The notes under the pieces were generated by a model. It worked only from the letters and a program-made list of their open reading frames with translations. It was not told where the DNA came from and searched no databases. This document shows positions 43,761 to 52,488 of a DNA stretch of 64,000 bases, in pieces. The stretch's first letter is position 1, and every line of letters begins with the position of its first letter. The translations under genes were made by a program, and so were the position numbers. This DNA comes from Aquibium sp. ELW1220 (GTDB lineage: Bacteria > Pseudomonadota > Alphaproteobacteria > Rhizobiales > Rhizobiaceae), in assembly GCF_030398385.1 (NCBI RefSeq), contig NZ_JAOAOQ010000006.1:1-64000 (forward strand). The letters run 5' to 3'.

Positions 43761-45227
43761 TTGAGCAGCACCCTCAGAGGATGGAAGATACGCAATGCGC
43801 GGCTGGCCGGCGGGCTCTCGCAGGCCGACCTCGCGCGCCGCACAGGACTTTCGGCGCCCTACCTGAACCTCATCGAGCGGAACAAGCGCCGTGCGTCCCC
43901 GGCGATCCTGGGCCGGATCGCCGACGCGTTGGGTGTCGAGAGTTCCGAACTCGATGGCGAGGCCGACCGTCGACTGTCGGAGGAGATCGGCGAGATCATC
44001 GCGGATCCGGTGCTGGATTCGACGCAGATTTCCGCCGGGAGCGCCGAGGACCTCGTCGGAAGGGACCCCGGCTGGGCCGAGCTCATCCGGCGGCTCTACC
44101 GGGCCTATCGCGATCAGCGGCAATCGGTGCTCGCGCTGGCCGACCGGCTGAACCACGACCCGTTTCTGGGCGAAAGCGTCCACCGCCTCCTCACCCATGT
44201 CACCTCGATTCGATCGTCCGCCGAAATTCTCGCCGGCCAGATGCCGCTCGACCCGGCCGACCGCGATCGCTTCCTGTCGATCGTCACCTCGGACGGCGCG
44301 AAACTCTCCGACGCGGCGCGCTCCCTGCTCTCGTTTTTCGATGACGCCAGCATCCGCGTGCGATCGGCGACGACGATGGAGCATGTCGACGCCTTCATCT
44401 TCGAGACCAACAACTATTTCGGCTCGCTCGAGATGGCTGCGGCAGAGATTCGCGCAGGCTTCCGTCCCGGGGAAACGCCCCACATGGCAGCGCAACGCAG
44501 CCTCGAAGGCGCGACGGAGGATGCCGGAAGGATTCCGTCCAACCGCGGGTTCCAGTCGGTCCGCAGGATGGTCTCGCCGACCGTGGAGGGTGAGATCGCA
44601 CGGATCGTCTCGAGTCATCCGGCGCTCCCATCCGCCGAGGCAAGGGAACTGGCCCGCTCTGCGCTCACGAGCTACGCCGCAGCGGCGGTGCTGATGCCCT
44701 ACGATGATTTCCTCCAGGCAGCCGGGGCTTGCCGCTACGATCTCGACGCCCTGTGCGCCCGTTTCGGCGTCTCCTACGAGCAGGCGGCCCATCGCATCGC
44801 CACGCTGCGCAAGCCGGGTGCCGAGGGCGTCCGCTTCGCCTACATGCGCTCCGATCCGTCCGGCTTCGTCACCAAGCGCCTGCCCCTGTCGGGGTTGCCC
44901 CTGCCGCGCTACGGCACGGCCTGCCCGCTCTGGGTGATCTACGGAGCCTTCCAATCGCCGGGAGCGACCGTCCGCAGCTTCGGCGAGCTGCCGGGCGGCG
45001 AACAGTTCCTGTTCTTTGCACGGGCGGTCGAGAAGACGCCGGCCGTGGTGGGACACCCGCGCCACCTTCTCTCCATCATGCTGGCCTGTTCGGCTGCCGA
45101 CGCGGCGCACGTGGTCTATGGCGATGGCCTGGACCGGAAGGCCGCCATGGTTCCGGTCGGCACCATCTGCCGCCTTTGCGCGCGGCTCGAATGCGGTGCC
45201 AGACAGGAGGCGCCTCTGATCGCGTGA
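43761..45227 (+). CDS. XRE/DUF2083 regulator with a kinase-like DHp segment
   Basis: This is a 488-residue cytosolic regulator of the short-chain fatty acid regulator (ScfR/RamB) class. An XRE helix-turn-helix lies at about 8-60 (GLSQADLARRTGLSAPYLNLIE). At about 130-195 a segment resembles a histidine-kinase dimerisation domain: H141 followed by TSIRSSAEIL and DRDRFLSIV, matching the HisKA of the kinase encoded downstream. Next is a degenerate IrrE-like part lacking HExxH, but with FGVSYEQAAHRI. The C-terminal DUF2083 domain ends with cysteines in CRLCARLECG. TTG 43761 begins right before SSTLRGWKIRNARL; TTG 43704 is an alternative. It precedes the receiver and kinase genes and probably is the DNA-binding output of that system. 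Confidence 0.85.
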   Translation: MSSTLRGWKIRNARLAGGLSQADLARRTGLSAPYLNLIERNKRRASPAILGRIADALGVESSELDGEADRRLSEEIGEIIADPVLDSTQISAGSAEDLVGRDPGWAELIRRLYRAYRDQRQSVLALADRLNHDPFLGESVHRLLTHVTSIRSSAEILAGQMPLDPADRDRFLSIVTSDGAKLSDAARSLLSFFDDASIRVRSATTMEHVDAFIFETNNYFGSLEMAAAEIRAGFRPGETPHMAAQRSLEGATEDAGRIPSNRGFQSVRRMVSPTVEGEIARIVSSHPALPSAEARELARSALTSYAAAAVLMPYDDFLQAAGACRYDLDALCARFGVSYEQAAHRIATLRKPGAEGVRFAYMRSDPSGFVTKRLPLSGLPLPRYGTACPLWVIYGAFQSPGATVRSFGELPGGEQFLFFARAVEKTPAVVGHPRHLLSIMLACSAADAAHVVYGDGLDRKAAMVPVGTICRLCARLECGARQEAPLIA

Positions 45228-45316
45228 ACGGGGGTCGCTACGCCGGAACGAAAGACCTATGGCAGTCGCCAGCCGCAGGTTGTACTGCTTGCAGAGCTTG
45301 GGAGGGCAAGACGGAT

Positions 45317-45691
45317 TTGACACAGGCGAGGATCCTGGTCGTCGAGGATGAACCGAACATCGTTGAGTCCTTGCGGTTCATCTTGGCCCAGGCAGGATTT
45401 GCGGTGGACGTGTCCGGCGACGGCGCCGATGCGTTGCGGCGCATGCGAAGCGGCCGGTACGATGCGGTCGTGCTCGACATCATGCTGCCGGGGCTGAACG
45501 GCTTCGACGTTCTGAAGGCCGTGCGCGCCGACCCCCGGCTGAGCGGGCTGCCGGTCATCGTGCTGACCGCCAAGGGGCAGGCGACGGACCGCAAGAGCGC
45601 GCAGGAGATCGGCGCGAGCGCCTTCATCACCAAACCCTTCGCCAATGCCGACGTGGTGGCGCAGGTGCGGAACCTGGCAGTAAGGAAATGA
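45317..45691 (+). CDS. Stand-alone response-regulator receiver protein
   Basis: This is a 124-residue CheY-like receiver without an output domain. E10/D11 form the acidic pocket, D54 in VVLDIMLPG is the phosphorylation site, T84 lies in VLTAKG and K106 in TKPF. The start is TTG 45317, with GGAGG 11 bases upstream. The stop overlaps the next gene as ATGA. CrbS-type kinases usually partner a LuxR-type regulator; here the receiver has no DNA-binding part, so the output probably passes through the XRE protein encoded upstream. Confidence 0.9.
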   Translation: MTQARILVVEDEPNIVESLRFILAQAGFAVDVSGDGADALRRMRSGRYDAVVLDIMLPGLNGFDVLKAVRADPRLSGLPVIVLTAKGQATDRKSAQEIGASAFITKPFANADVVAQVRNLAVRK

Positions 45692-45945
45692 AGAACGCGG
45701 AACGGGAGAACAGGGGAGCGCGTGACGCCGCCGCGATCCTGCCCTTCGTGAGCGTCGTCCTTATCTTTCCCCCGCTCGTCTATATCTTTGCCGCGCCGGT
45801 GGCCGTCGCGGGCGTTCCGCTGATCGTGCTCTACCTCTTCGGCGTCTGGGCCGCCATCATCCTTGCCGCCTATCTTGTCTCGCGCCGGCTGAAGCCCGGC
45901 GTCGAGGATGCCGCAATCCGTGCGAGCTCCCCCGGCAGGCGATGA
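45688..45945 (+). CDS. Small two-helix membrane protein of the sensor cassette
   Basis: This is an 85-residue protein with a polar N-terminus and two hydrophobic helices (AAILPFVSVVLIFPPLVYIFA and PLIVLYLFGVWAAIILAAYL), then a basic SRRLKPG end. It overlaps the receiver gene and the kinase gene by four bases each, so it is surely translated. Similar small two-helix proteins accompany SLC5-type transporters and SLC5-type sensor kinases, and an accessory role for the kinase membrane part is likely. I cannot name a family with certainty. Confidence 0.8.
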   Translation: MKNAERENRGARDAAAILPFVSVVLIFPPLVYIFAAPVAVAGVPLIVLYLFGVWAAIILAAYLVSRRLKPGVEDAAIRASSPGRR

Positions 45946-48650
45946 TGCTGCCCGCCGACGTCGTCATCCTCGTCTGCCTCGTCTACGTGCTGATTCTCTT
46001 CGCGGTCGCCTTCGCCGGCGACCGCCGCGCCCGCAAGGACCAGGGCGGCTGGCTTTCGTCCCCGCTGGTCTACACGCTCTCGATCTCGATCTATTGCACG
46101 TCCTGGACCTTCTTCGGCGCGGTGGGGTCGGCGGCGCGCAACGGCCTCGAATTCGTGACCATCTATCTCGGACCGACGATCGTCTTCGTCGGCTGGTGGA
46201 TTTTCCTGCGCAAGCTGGTCACCATCGGCCGCATCCACCACACGACGTCGATCGCCGACCTGATTTCGGCGCGCTTCGGCAAGAACCCCGCGCTCGGCGC
46301 CCTCGTGACGGTCGTGGCCCTCGTCGCGACCGCGCCCTACATCGCGCTTCAGCTCAAGGCGCTGACCGCCAGCTATCAGGTCATCACCTTCCATGCGGGT
46401 GCGGTGACCGCCGCCAACATCCCGCTCGCGCCGGATTATTCCACCGCCTTCTGGGTGGCTGCGGGGCTCTGCGTCTTTTCGATCATCTTCGGAGTGCGCA
46501 ACATCGACGTCAACGAGCGGCACCAGGGTGTGGTGGCGGCCATCGCGCTGGAAGCCGTCGTCAAGCTGGTCGCGCTGCTGGTGGTGGGCATCTGGGTCGT
46601 CTCCAGCGTCGGCGATCTTCCTGCCGGCGCCTTCGCGCACGCGCCGGTCAGCCTGCTCGATCCCGAAGGCACCTTTGGCACGCGCTGGGTGACGCTGTGC
46701 TTCCTCGCCGGTGCCGCCGTCATCTGTCTGCCCCGCCAGTTCCAGGTGACGGTGGTCGAGAACTCAAGCGAGAGCCAGCTGCGCACCGCCTCGTGGCTGT
46801 TTCCGGCCTACCTCTTCCTCATCTGCCTCTTCGTCGTGCCGATCGCGCTTGCCGGGCTCGGCCGCCTGCCATCCGGCTCCAATCCCGACCTCTTCGTCCT
46901 CACCCTGCCGCTGAGCGCCGGCCAGGACACGATCGCCATGCTCGCCTTCCTGGGCGGCTTCTCCTCAGCGACCTCGATGGTGATCGTCTCCTCCATCGCG
47001 CTGTCGACCATGATCTCCAACCACATCGTCATGCCGCTCGCCTTGCGCTTCTCGCTGGTCCCCGAAGCGAGCGCGCAGATGATGCGGAGCTTCATCCTCG
47101 GCGCGCGCCGCGCGAGCATCGTCTTCATCATCCTTCTCGGCTTCCTGTACTTCCGCCTGAGCGGGACGTCGGAGGCATTGGCCGCCATCGGACTGATCTC
47201 GTTTTGCGGGGTGGCGCAGTTCCTTCCAAGTCTCGTCGGCGGGCTCTACTGGCGCCGGGCAACCGAGCGCGGCGCCATTGCCGGCATCGCGGCGGGCTTC
47301 GCCGTGTGGCTCTACGCGCTTTTCCTGCCGAGCTTCGGCGACAGTTTCGTCATGAGCGCGACGATGATCCGCGAAGGCCCGTGGGGACTGGAATGGCTGC
47401 GGCCGCACGGACTTTTCGGGCTCGACCGCTTCGACAGCCTCGTCCACGCCGTCATCTGGAGCATGCTGGCCAACATCACCCTCTTCGTCGGCGTCTCCTT
47501 GGCGACCGAACCGACGCCGCTCGCACGCTACCAGTCGCGTCTCTTCGTCGACGTCTTCCGCCGCCAGACCGAGGGCGAGTTCAGCGTGATCCGGCGGATC
47601 GCGCGTGTCGCCGAGCTCAGACAGATCGCCGATCGCGTCCTCGGCGCGTCCGAGGCCCTGGCGCTGTTTCCCGGTGGCACGGCGCGCGACCCGAACGCGA
47701 TCGCCAGCGACGACCTCATCTCGCAGGTGGAGCACCGGCTGGGCGCGAGCGTGGGCGCGGCGACGGCGCGCGCGCTGGTCTCCAGCGTCGTGACCAGCGA
47801 GAGCATCAGCGTCGACGAACTCAAGCGTCTCGCAGACGAGACCGAGCAGATCCGCGCCTATTCGGCCGAACTGGAACGCAACTCCCGGCAGCTGGAGGCC
47901 GCGGCGGCCGAACTGACGCGCGCCAACGCGCGGCTGCGCGAGATCGACATGCAGAAGGACGACTTCCTGAGCCAGGTGAGCCACGAGGTCCGCACGCCGA
48001 TGACCTCGATCCGCTCCTTCAGCGACATCCTCCTGTCGAACCCGGACCTGCCGGCCGGCGACATGGACCGCTACCTGCGCATCATCCAGAACGAAAGCCT
48101 GCGGCTGACGCGGCTGCTCGATGGCATCCTGGACCTGAACCGCATGGAGAACGGCGTCATGGGCTGGGACGGCAGGCCGTTCGATCCGGAAGCCGCACTG
48201 GACCGGGCGATGGAGAGCTGCGAGGCGCTGGCCAAGGCGGCCCATGTCGCGATGAAGCGGCGCGCCCGCGCATCGAAGGTCGTCGTGGACGGCGACGAAG
48301 ACCGGCTGGCGCAGGTCTTCATCAATCTCATCTCGAACGCCATCCGCTACAACACCAGTGCCAGCCCACTGGTGACGGTGACCACCGCCGTGCGCAAGGG
48401 CGCCTACGAAGCCCGCATCAGCGACAACGGTCCCGGCATTCCCGAAGGCGAGCGCGACCGGATCTTCGCCAAGTTCGCAAGGGGACCCATGCCGCGTCAG
48501 GTGGGAGCCGGGCTCGGACTGGCCATCAGCCGCCAGATCGTCGACCGCTTCGGCGGCACGCTCGAACTGGCGAGCCCCGGCGGCGGCGGCGCGGAATTCG
48601 TGCTGACGATACCCCTGCACACGAACCCGGCGGCGAAACGGCCGTCGTGA
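45942..48650 (+). CDS. SLC5-STAC sensor histidine kinase (CrbS type)
   Basis: This is a 902-residue inner-membrane kinase. Residues about 1-525 form a sodium/solute-symporter-like domain of roughly 13 helices (SISIYCTSWTFFGAVGSAA, HTTSIADLISARFGKNP). A STAC-like linker follows near 545-640 (ELRQIADRVLGASEALALF, LGASVGAATARALV), then a coiled coil, HisKA with H681 in VSHEVRTPMTSIRS, and HATPase with FINLISNAIRYN, DNGPGIPEGE and GAGLGLAIS. Known CrbS proteins are longer and often have a PAS domain, which is absent here. CrbS systems respond to acetate or related substrates and control acyl-CoA synthetase genes; prpE lies 12 kb downstream. It may start at the first or second of two ATG codons at 45942. 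Confidence 0.92.
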   Translation: MMLPADVVILVCLVYVLILFAVAFAGDRRARKDQGGWLSSPLVYTLSISIYCTSWTFFGAVGSAARNGLEFVTIYLGPTIVFVGWWIFLRKLVTIGRIHHTTSIADLISARFGKNPALGALVTVVALVATAPYIALQLKALTASYQVITFHAGAVTAANIPLAPDYSTAFWVAAGLCVFSIIFGVRNIDVNERHQGVVAAIALEAVVKLVALLVVGIWVVSSVGDLPAGAFAHAPVSLLDPEGTFGTRWVTLCFLAGAAVICLPRQFQVTVVENSSESQLRTASWLFPAYLFLICLFVVPIALAGLGRLPSGSNPDLFVLTLPLSAGQDTIAMLAFLGGFSSATSMVIVSSIALSTMISNHIVMPLALRFSLVPEASAQMMRSFILGARRASIVFIILLGFLYFRLSGTSEALAAIGLISFCGVAQFLPSLVGGLYWRRATERGAIAGIAAGFAVWLYALFLPSFGDSFVMSATMIREGPWGLEWLRPHGLFGLDRFDSLVHAVIWSMLANITLFVGVSLATEPTPLARYQSRLFVDVFRRQTEGEFSVIRRIARVAELRQIADRVLGASEALALFPGGTARDPNAIASDDLISQVEHRLGASVGAATARALVSSVVTSESISVDELKRLADETEQIRAYSAELERNSRQLEAAAAELTRANARLREIDMQKDDFLSQVSHEVRTPMTSIRSFSDILLSNPDLPAGDMDRYLRIIQNESLRLTRLLDGILDLNRMENGVMGWDGRPFDPEAALDRAMESCEALAKAAHVAMKRRARASKVVVDGDEDRLAQVFINLISNAIRYNTSASPLVTVTTAVRKGAYEARISDNGPGIPEGERDRIFAKFARGPMPRQVGAGLGLAISRQIVDRFGGTLELASPGGGGAEFVLTIPLHTNPAAKRPS

Positions 48651-48928
48651 GAGAGCGGACTGGCGCCAAGCGCGGCATCGACACCGGCCGGAGCCGGGCT
48701 CAGGTCTTCCGGAGCGGGCACCGGGGTCGGCTTGTCCCCTTCCGCAAGCGCGAAAACGAAGCGAACGGAGCGCCTCGTGAGATCGCAGTCCGCCGCGGTT
48801 CTTTCACCCGAAGCCGGTAGGGGCCGGACCGCTTCCGGAGGAACTCCTCCGGACATCCGGTCCGGGCGACACACGAGATGGGACTGACCGGGACGTCCGG
48901 AAAGTCGACGCGTCTCGAAGAGCGGTTT
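48651..48928. other. Intergenic region with a stem-loop
   Basis: The 278 bases after the kinase gene hold no supported gene. At 48824-48865 an imperfect hairpin (arms starting CCGGACCG and ending CGGTCCGG, with an inner CCGGAGG/CCTCCGG pair) may end transcription from either side, as the kinase and gapR genes converge here. Confidence 0.4.
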
Positions 48929-49192
48929 TCACGCCATGCCGAGCGCGGCCAGGTAGAGATCGAGGATCGCCTCCTCCTCCTGCCGCTCGTTGGCATCCTT
49001 CTTGCGCAGCCGGATGATGGTGCGCACCGCCTTGGCGTCGAAGCCCGTGCCCTTCAATTCGGCATAGACGTCCTTGATGTCGTCGGCGATCGTCTGCTTC
49101 TCCTCCTCGAGGCGCTCGATGCGCTCGATGAAGGCGCGCAGCTGGCCTGCGGCGATCGTCTGGGAGGATTCTTCGGTGATCTCGTCGGCCAT
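48929..49192 (-). CDS. gapR: GapR-family (DUF2312) DNA-binding protein
   Basis: This is an 87-residue nucleoid-associated protein of the DUF2312/GapR family. In Caulobacter GapR encircles overtwisted, AT-rich DNA ahead of replication and transcription machinery. The family core is present: [20 protein letters not shown], then [18 protein letters not shown], then [27 protein letters not shown]. The protein is almost all helix and basic in the middle. GGAGC lies upstream of ATG 49192. It is encoded on the same strand as zapA, 155 bases downstream of it. Confidence 0.92.
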   Translation of the reverse strand: MADEITEESSQTIAAGQLRAFIERIERLEEEKQTIADDIKDVYAELKGTGFDAKAVRTIIRLRKKDANERQEEEAILDLYLAALGMA

Positions 49193-49202
49193 GCTCGTGC
49201 TC

Positions 49203-49347
49203 CGCTTTGGAAGGGGCGCCGCGACTCTGTTCGGGCGGCGCCTGAATTCGAGGCGTCTCGATGCATCAGCCGGCCGGAAGGGTCAAGCCGCAAGCGATCA
49301 AAACACGGCCGTCCGTGGGTAGTAGAATGAGGCGAGCCGCCGAGGCC
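49203..49347 (-). ncRNA. ssrS: Candidate 6S RNA
   Basis: The gap between zapA and gapR is the place where alphaproteobacteria often carry 6S RNA, directly after zapA on the same strand. Read on the minus strand, the 5' side (GGCGGC then CGCCT) can pair with the 3' side (AGGCG then CCGCC) to close a long rod. An open middle and an inner stem built from CGGCCG/CGGCCG segments around GATCGCTTGCGGCTTGAC would follow. A further inverted repeat TGAGGC/GCCTCA spans the zapA stop. The layout fits 6S, but I could not fold it or compare it with a model. Confidence 0.45.
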
Positions 49348-49722
49348 TCACCCGCCGGGCACGTCCTTCATGGCAAGCCTCGCGGAAAGCGTCTCCATGC
49401 GTTCCGCCAGCCCGGAAAGGGCTCCGACCACGGTCGCGTCGGTCCGGTCCGCCTTGGCGAGCGCCTCGTCACGGGTCTTGCGCAGCGTTGCGACCTCCGT
49501 CTCGAGACCCTTCACGCGGTGCTGCAGCTCCGACAGCTCGTCCATCACCATGATGCCCGCCATCACCGCGAGCCGGTGATCGCCGATCTCGCCGAAGGAG
49601 GCCTTGAGGTGGCCGACATAGCGGTCGAACTTCTGCGCCAGATCGAGGAGATGGTCCTCCTGCCCTTCGTCGCAGGCCATCCGGTACGATTTGCCGTCGA
49701 TGCTGACGGTGACTTGCGCCAT
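49348..49722 (-). CDS. zapA: Cell division protein ZapA
   Basis: This is a 124-residue cytosolic FtsZ-ring-associated protein that cross-links FtsZ filaments. The N-terminal ZapA head (VTVSIDGKSYRMACDEGQEDHLLDLAQKFD in parts, residues 3-35) and VMAGIMVMDELSELQ are typical. They are followed by a long coiled coil to about residue 115. It lies seven bases after the DUF4164 gene in one transcription unit. The length is usual for alphaproteobacterial members. Confidence 0.92.
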   Translation of the reverse strand: MAQVTVSIDGKSYRMACDEGQEDHLLDLAQKFDRYVGHLKASFGEIGDHRLAVMAGIMVMDELSELQHRVKGLETEVATLRKTRDEALAKADRTDATVVGALSGLAERMETLSARLAMKDVPGG

Positions 49723-49729
49723 GGGGACC

Positions 49730-49996
49730 CTACCTGTCGAGGACGGCTCGGATGGTCTCCATGGCGGTGACCAGACGGCGCGACACTTCCTTGTTGGCGT
49801 CCTGCAGGCGCTCGGCGCGCGCCTCCGAGGCGTCGAGTTCCTGCGCGAGCCGGGAGCGGTCGGCGTTCATGCGCTGCACCTCCGCCTCCGCCTCGGCATA
49901 GTCCTGGCCCTGCTCGATCCGCGCCATAGCCGCGTTTTCGAGCACGTCCATGGCCTTGCCGAGCCGGTTGATGACCTCTTTCAGTGTCGCTTCCAC
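49730..49996 (-). CDS. DUF4164 coiled-coil protein (ZauP-like)
   Basis: This is an 88-residue, almost entirely coiled-coil protein, beginning MEATLKEVINRLGKAMDVLE and rich in Glu, Ala and Arg heptads. In alphaproteobacteria such a protein is commonly encoded just before zapA; in Caulobacter the equivalent, ZauP, binds ZapA and affects FtsZ-ring organisation. The seven-base gap to zapA supports the same partnership. It is divergent from tkt. Confidence 0.85.
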   Translation of the reverse strand: MEATLKEVINRLGKAMDVLENAAMARIEQGQDYAEAEAEVQRMNADRSRLAQELDASEARAERLQDANKEVSRRLVTAMETIRAVLDR

Positions 49997-50178
49997 GGCC
50001 GTTCCTGCGCGGAGAACCCGAATCGTGCGCGTTGCGAGCGCGTTATCCGTGAAAGATTAGACGCCGCATGAAAGGGGCGTCAACAAACTCCGCACCCCGG
50101 TCCCCAGCAAAGACGTCGACCAGCCGGCGGCCTGTCGCCCCAAAGCTGTCGATGCCGGACAGCACGAGGCCGGGATTT

Positions 50179-50206
50179 GTTGACTCGCAATCGGCACCTG
50201 CTATGT
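50179..50206 (+). promoter_or_regulatory. Candidate tkt promoter
   Basis: GTTGAC (50179-50184) and CTATGT (50201-50206) are separated by 16 bases, close to the alphaproteobacterial housekeeping consensus CTTGAC-N17-CTATAT. This would start the tkt transcript near 50213, 70 bases before the start codon. The rest of the 286-base gap (49997-50282) holds nothing else clear. Confidence 0.5.
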
Positions 50207-50282
50207 GTCGCCTCGCCTTTCCGGGGCATTTCGCGGGCCTTTGCGTGGTCCGTTCCAGCCGTTTCACGACGAGAGAGCCACC

Positions 50283-52277
50283 ATGCCCGTTTCCGACCAT
50301 CATGCCCGCATGGCCAATGCGATCCGCTTCCTGTCGGTGGACGCCGTGGAGAAAGCCAATTCCGGGCATCCCGGCCTGCCGATGGGTGCGGCCGACATCG
50401 CCACCGTGCTGTACACGCGCTTCCTGAAGCACGACCCGCATCACCCGCACTGGCCCGACCGCGACCGCTTCGTGCTGTCGGCAGGCCACGGCTCGATGCT
50501 GCTCTACTCGCTGCTCTACCTGACCGGCTACGAGGACATCACGATCGGCGAGATCGAGAAGTTCCGCCAGCTCGGCTCGAAGACCGCCGGCCATCCCGAG
50601 TTCGGCCACGCCGCCGGCATCGAGACGACGACCGGCCCGCTGGGCCAGGGCCTGGCCAATGCCGTCGGCATGGCGATGGCCGAGCGCATCATGAACGCCC
50701 GCTTCGGCGACGATCTCGTCGACCATCACACCTATGTGCTGGCCGGTGACGGCTGCCTGATGGAAGGCATCAGCCAGGAGGCGATTGCGCTGGCCGGCCA
50801 CCTGAAGCTGTCGAAGCTGATCGTGCTGTTCGACGACAACGGCATCTCCATCGACGGCCCGATCTCCCTGTCCGATTCGACCGACCAGTGCGCACGCTTC
50901 GAAGCGTCGAACTGGCACGTCCAGCGCTGCGACGGCCACGACGCTCAGGCGATCGCCCGGGCGATCGAGGCGGCGAAGGCCTCCGACAAGCCGTCGATGA
51001 TCGCCTGCAAGACCACGATCGGTTTCGGCGCCCCCACCCGCGCCGGCTCGAACAAGGCGCACGGCTCGCCGCTCGGCGCCGAGGAGATCGCCGGTGCGCG
51101 CAAGGCGCTCGGCTGGGATGCCAAGCCCTTCGTCGTGCCCTCCGACATTCTCGACATGTGGCGGCTGGCCGGCCTGCGCTCGACCAAGGAGCGCAAGGAA
51201 TGGGACGCCCGCCTCACCGCGGCCAGCGGCGAGATCCGCACCGAGTTCGAGCGCCGCATGCGCGGCGAACTGCCCGGCGGCTTCGAGAGCGCCATGGCCG
51301 ACTACAAGAAGAAGCTCGCAGCCGAGAAACCGAAGCTGGCGACCCGCAAGTCGTCGGAGAACGCGCTCGAGGTGATCAACGCGGCGGTTCCCGAGACGAT
51401 CGGCGGCTCGGCCGACCTGACCGGCTCGAACAACACCAAGACCAGCCAGACGAAGCCCTTCTCCGCGGACGACTATTCCGGACGCTACGTCTATTACGGC
51501 ATCCGCGAGCACGGCATGGCCGCGGCCATGAACGGCATGGCGCTGCATGGCGGCGTCATCCCCTATGGCGGCACCTTTCTCGTCTTCACCGACTACTGCC
51601 GGCCGTCCATCCGCCTCTCGGCACTGATGGGCCTGCGGGTGATCTACGTCATGACGCACGATTCCATCGGTCTCGGCGAAGACGGTCCGACGCACCAGCC
51701 GGTCGAGCACATGGCCGCGCTGCGCACCATTCCCAACCTGCGCGTCTTCCGCCCGGCCGACGCGGTGGAGACGGCGGAGTGCTGGCAGCTGGCGCTCGAG
51801 GACACGACCGGACCGTCGGTTCTGGCGCTGACCCGCCAGAACCTGCCCGCCGTCCGCACCGAGCATGTCGAGGAAAATCTCTGCGGCTTCGGCGCTTACG
51901 AACTGGAGACCGCGAGCGACGATGCCGTCGTGACGATCTTCGCCACCGGCTCCGAGATCGAGATCGCTCTCGCCGCCCGCAAGAAGCTCGAGGCGAACGG
52001 CCACCCGACCCGCGTCGTGTCGGTGCCGTCGATGGAGCGCTTCGCGATGCAGACCAGGCAGTACCGCACCGCCATCGTCGGCAATGCGCCGATCCGTGTC
52101 GCGATCGAGGCCGGCATTCGTCAGCCCTGGGACGCACTGATCGGACAGGACGGCATCTTCGTCGGCATGAAGAGCTTCGGCGCCAGCGGCAGGTACGAGG
52201 ACCTCTACGCGCATTTCGGCATCACGGCCGAAGCGGTGGTGACGGCCGTCGAGGAGCGGCTGCACGAGGCGGCCTGA
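50283..52277 (+). CDS. tkt: Transketolase
   Basis: This is a 664-residue thiamine-diphosphate enzyme of the pentose phosphate (and, in autotrophs, Calvin) cycle that moves two-carbon ketol units between sugar phosphates. N-terminal markers are [13 protein letters not shown] and [15 protein letters not shown]. The TPP motif is [13 protein letters not shown] with [10 protein letters not shown]. The pyrimidine domain has [13 protein letters not shown] and [22 protein letters not shown] 50283 was chosen over an upstream in-frame start because it gives the usual [16 protein letters not shown] beginning. It is followed by gap, pgk and class I fba, a rhizobial glycolytic cluster. Confidence 0.96.
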   Translation: MPVSDHHARMANAIRFLSVDAVEKANSGHPGLPMGAADIATVLYTRFLKHDPHHPHWPDRDRFVLSAGHGSMLLYSLLYLTGYEDITIGEIEKFRQLGSKTAGHPEFGHAAGIETTTGPLGQGLANAVGMAMAERIMNARFGDDLVDHHTYVLAGDGCLMEGISQEAIALAGHLKLSKLIVLFDDNGISIDGPISLSDSTDQCARFEASNWHVQRCDGHDAQAIARAIEAAKASDKPSMIACKTTIGFGAPTRAGSNKAHGSPLGAEEIAGARKALGWDAKPFVVPSDILDMWRLAGLRSTKERKEWDARLTAASGEIRTEFERRMRGELPGGFESAMADYKKKLAAEKPKLATRKSSENALEVINAAVPETIGGSADLTGSNNTKTSQTKPFSADDYSGRYVYYGIREHGMAAAMNGMALHGGVIPYGGTFLVFTDYCRPSIRLSALMGLRVIYVMTHDSIGLGEDGPTHQPVEHMAALRTIPNLRVFRPADAVETAECWQLALEDTTGPSVLALTRQNLPAVRTEHVEENLCGFGAYELETASDDAVVTIFATGSEIEIALAARKKLEANGHPTRVVSVPSMERFAMQTRQYRTAIVGNAPIRVAIEAGIRQPWDALIGQDGIFVGMKSFGASGRYEDLYAHFGITAEAVVTAVEERLHEAA

Positions 52278-52488
52278 GCACGCTTTCGCGGCGCCTGGCA
52301 ATCCTGTCGCGGCGCCGCCGGCGGGGGACTGGTCGATGTTTATCGATTGAAAGGCCCCTGGCCGAACGGATTTGCCGATGGCGGCGCGGCCGTGCGGCTG
52401 GATTCTTGGTCGCCGCGTCGCTAAGAAGCGGCAACCATCAAGCGAGGGCGTTTCCACGCCCGCAGTTTCCCTCCAGGAGGTATCCAGC

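Noticed and set aside
44729-45316. Upstream extension of the receiver protein frame
   Set aside because: It overlaps the XRE regulator gene out of frame; the receiver fold begins only after TTG 45317.
45908-48820. A 970-codon plus-strand frame parallel to the sensor kinase
   Set aside because: It is the +1 shadow of the kinase gene, dominated by Arg, Pro and His with no domain.
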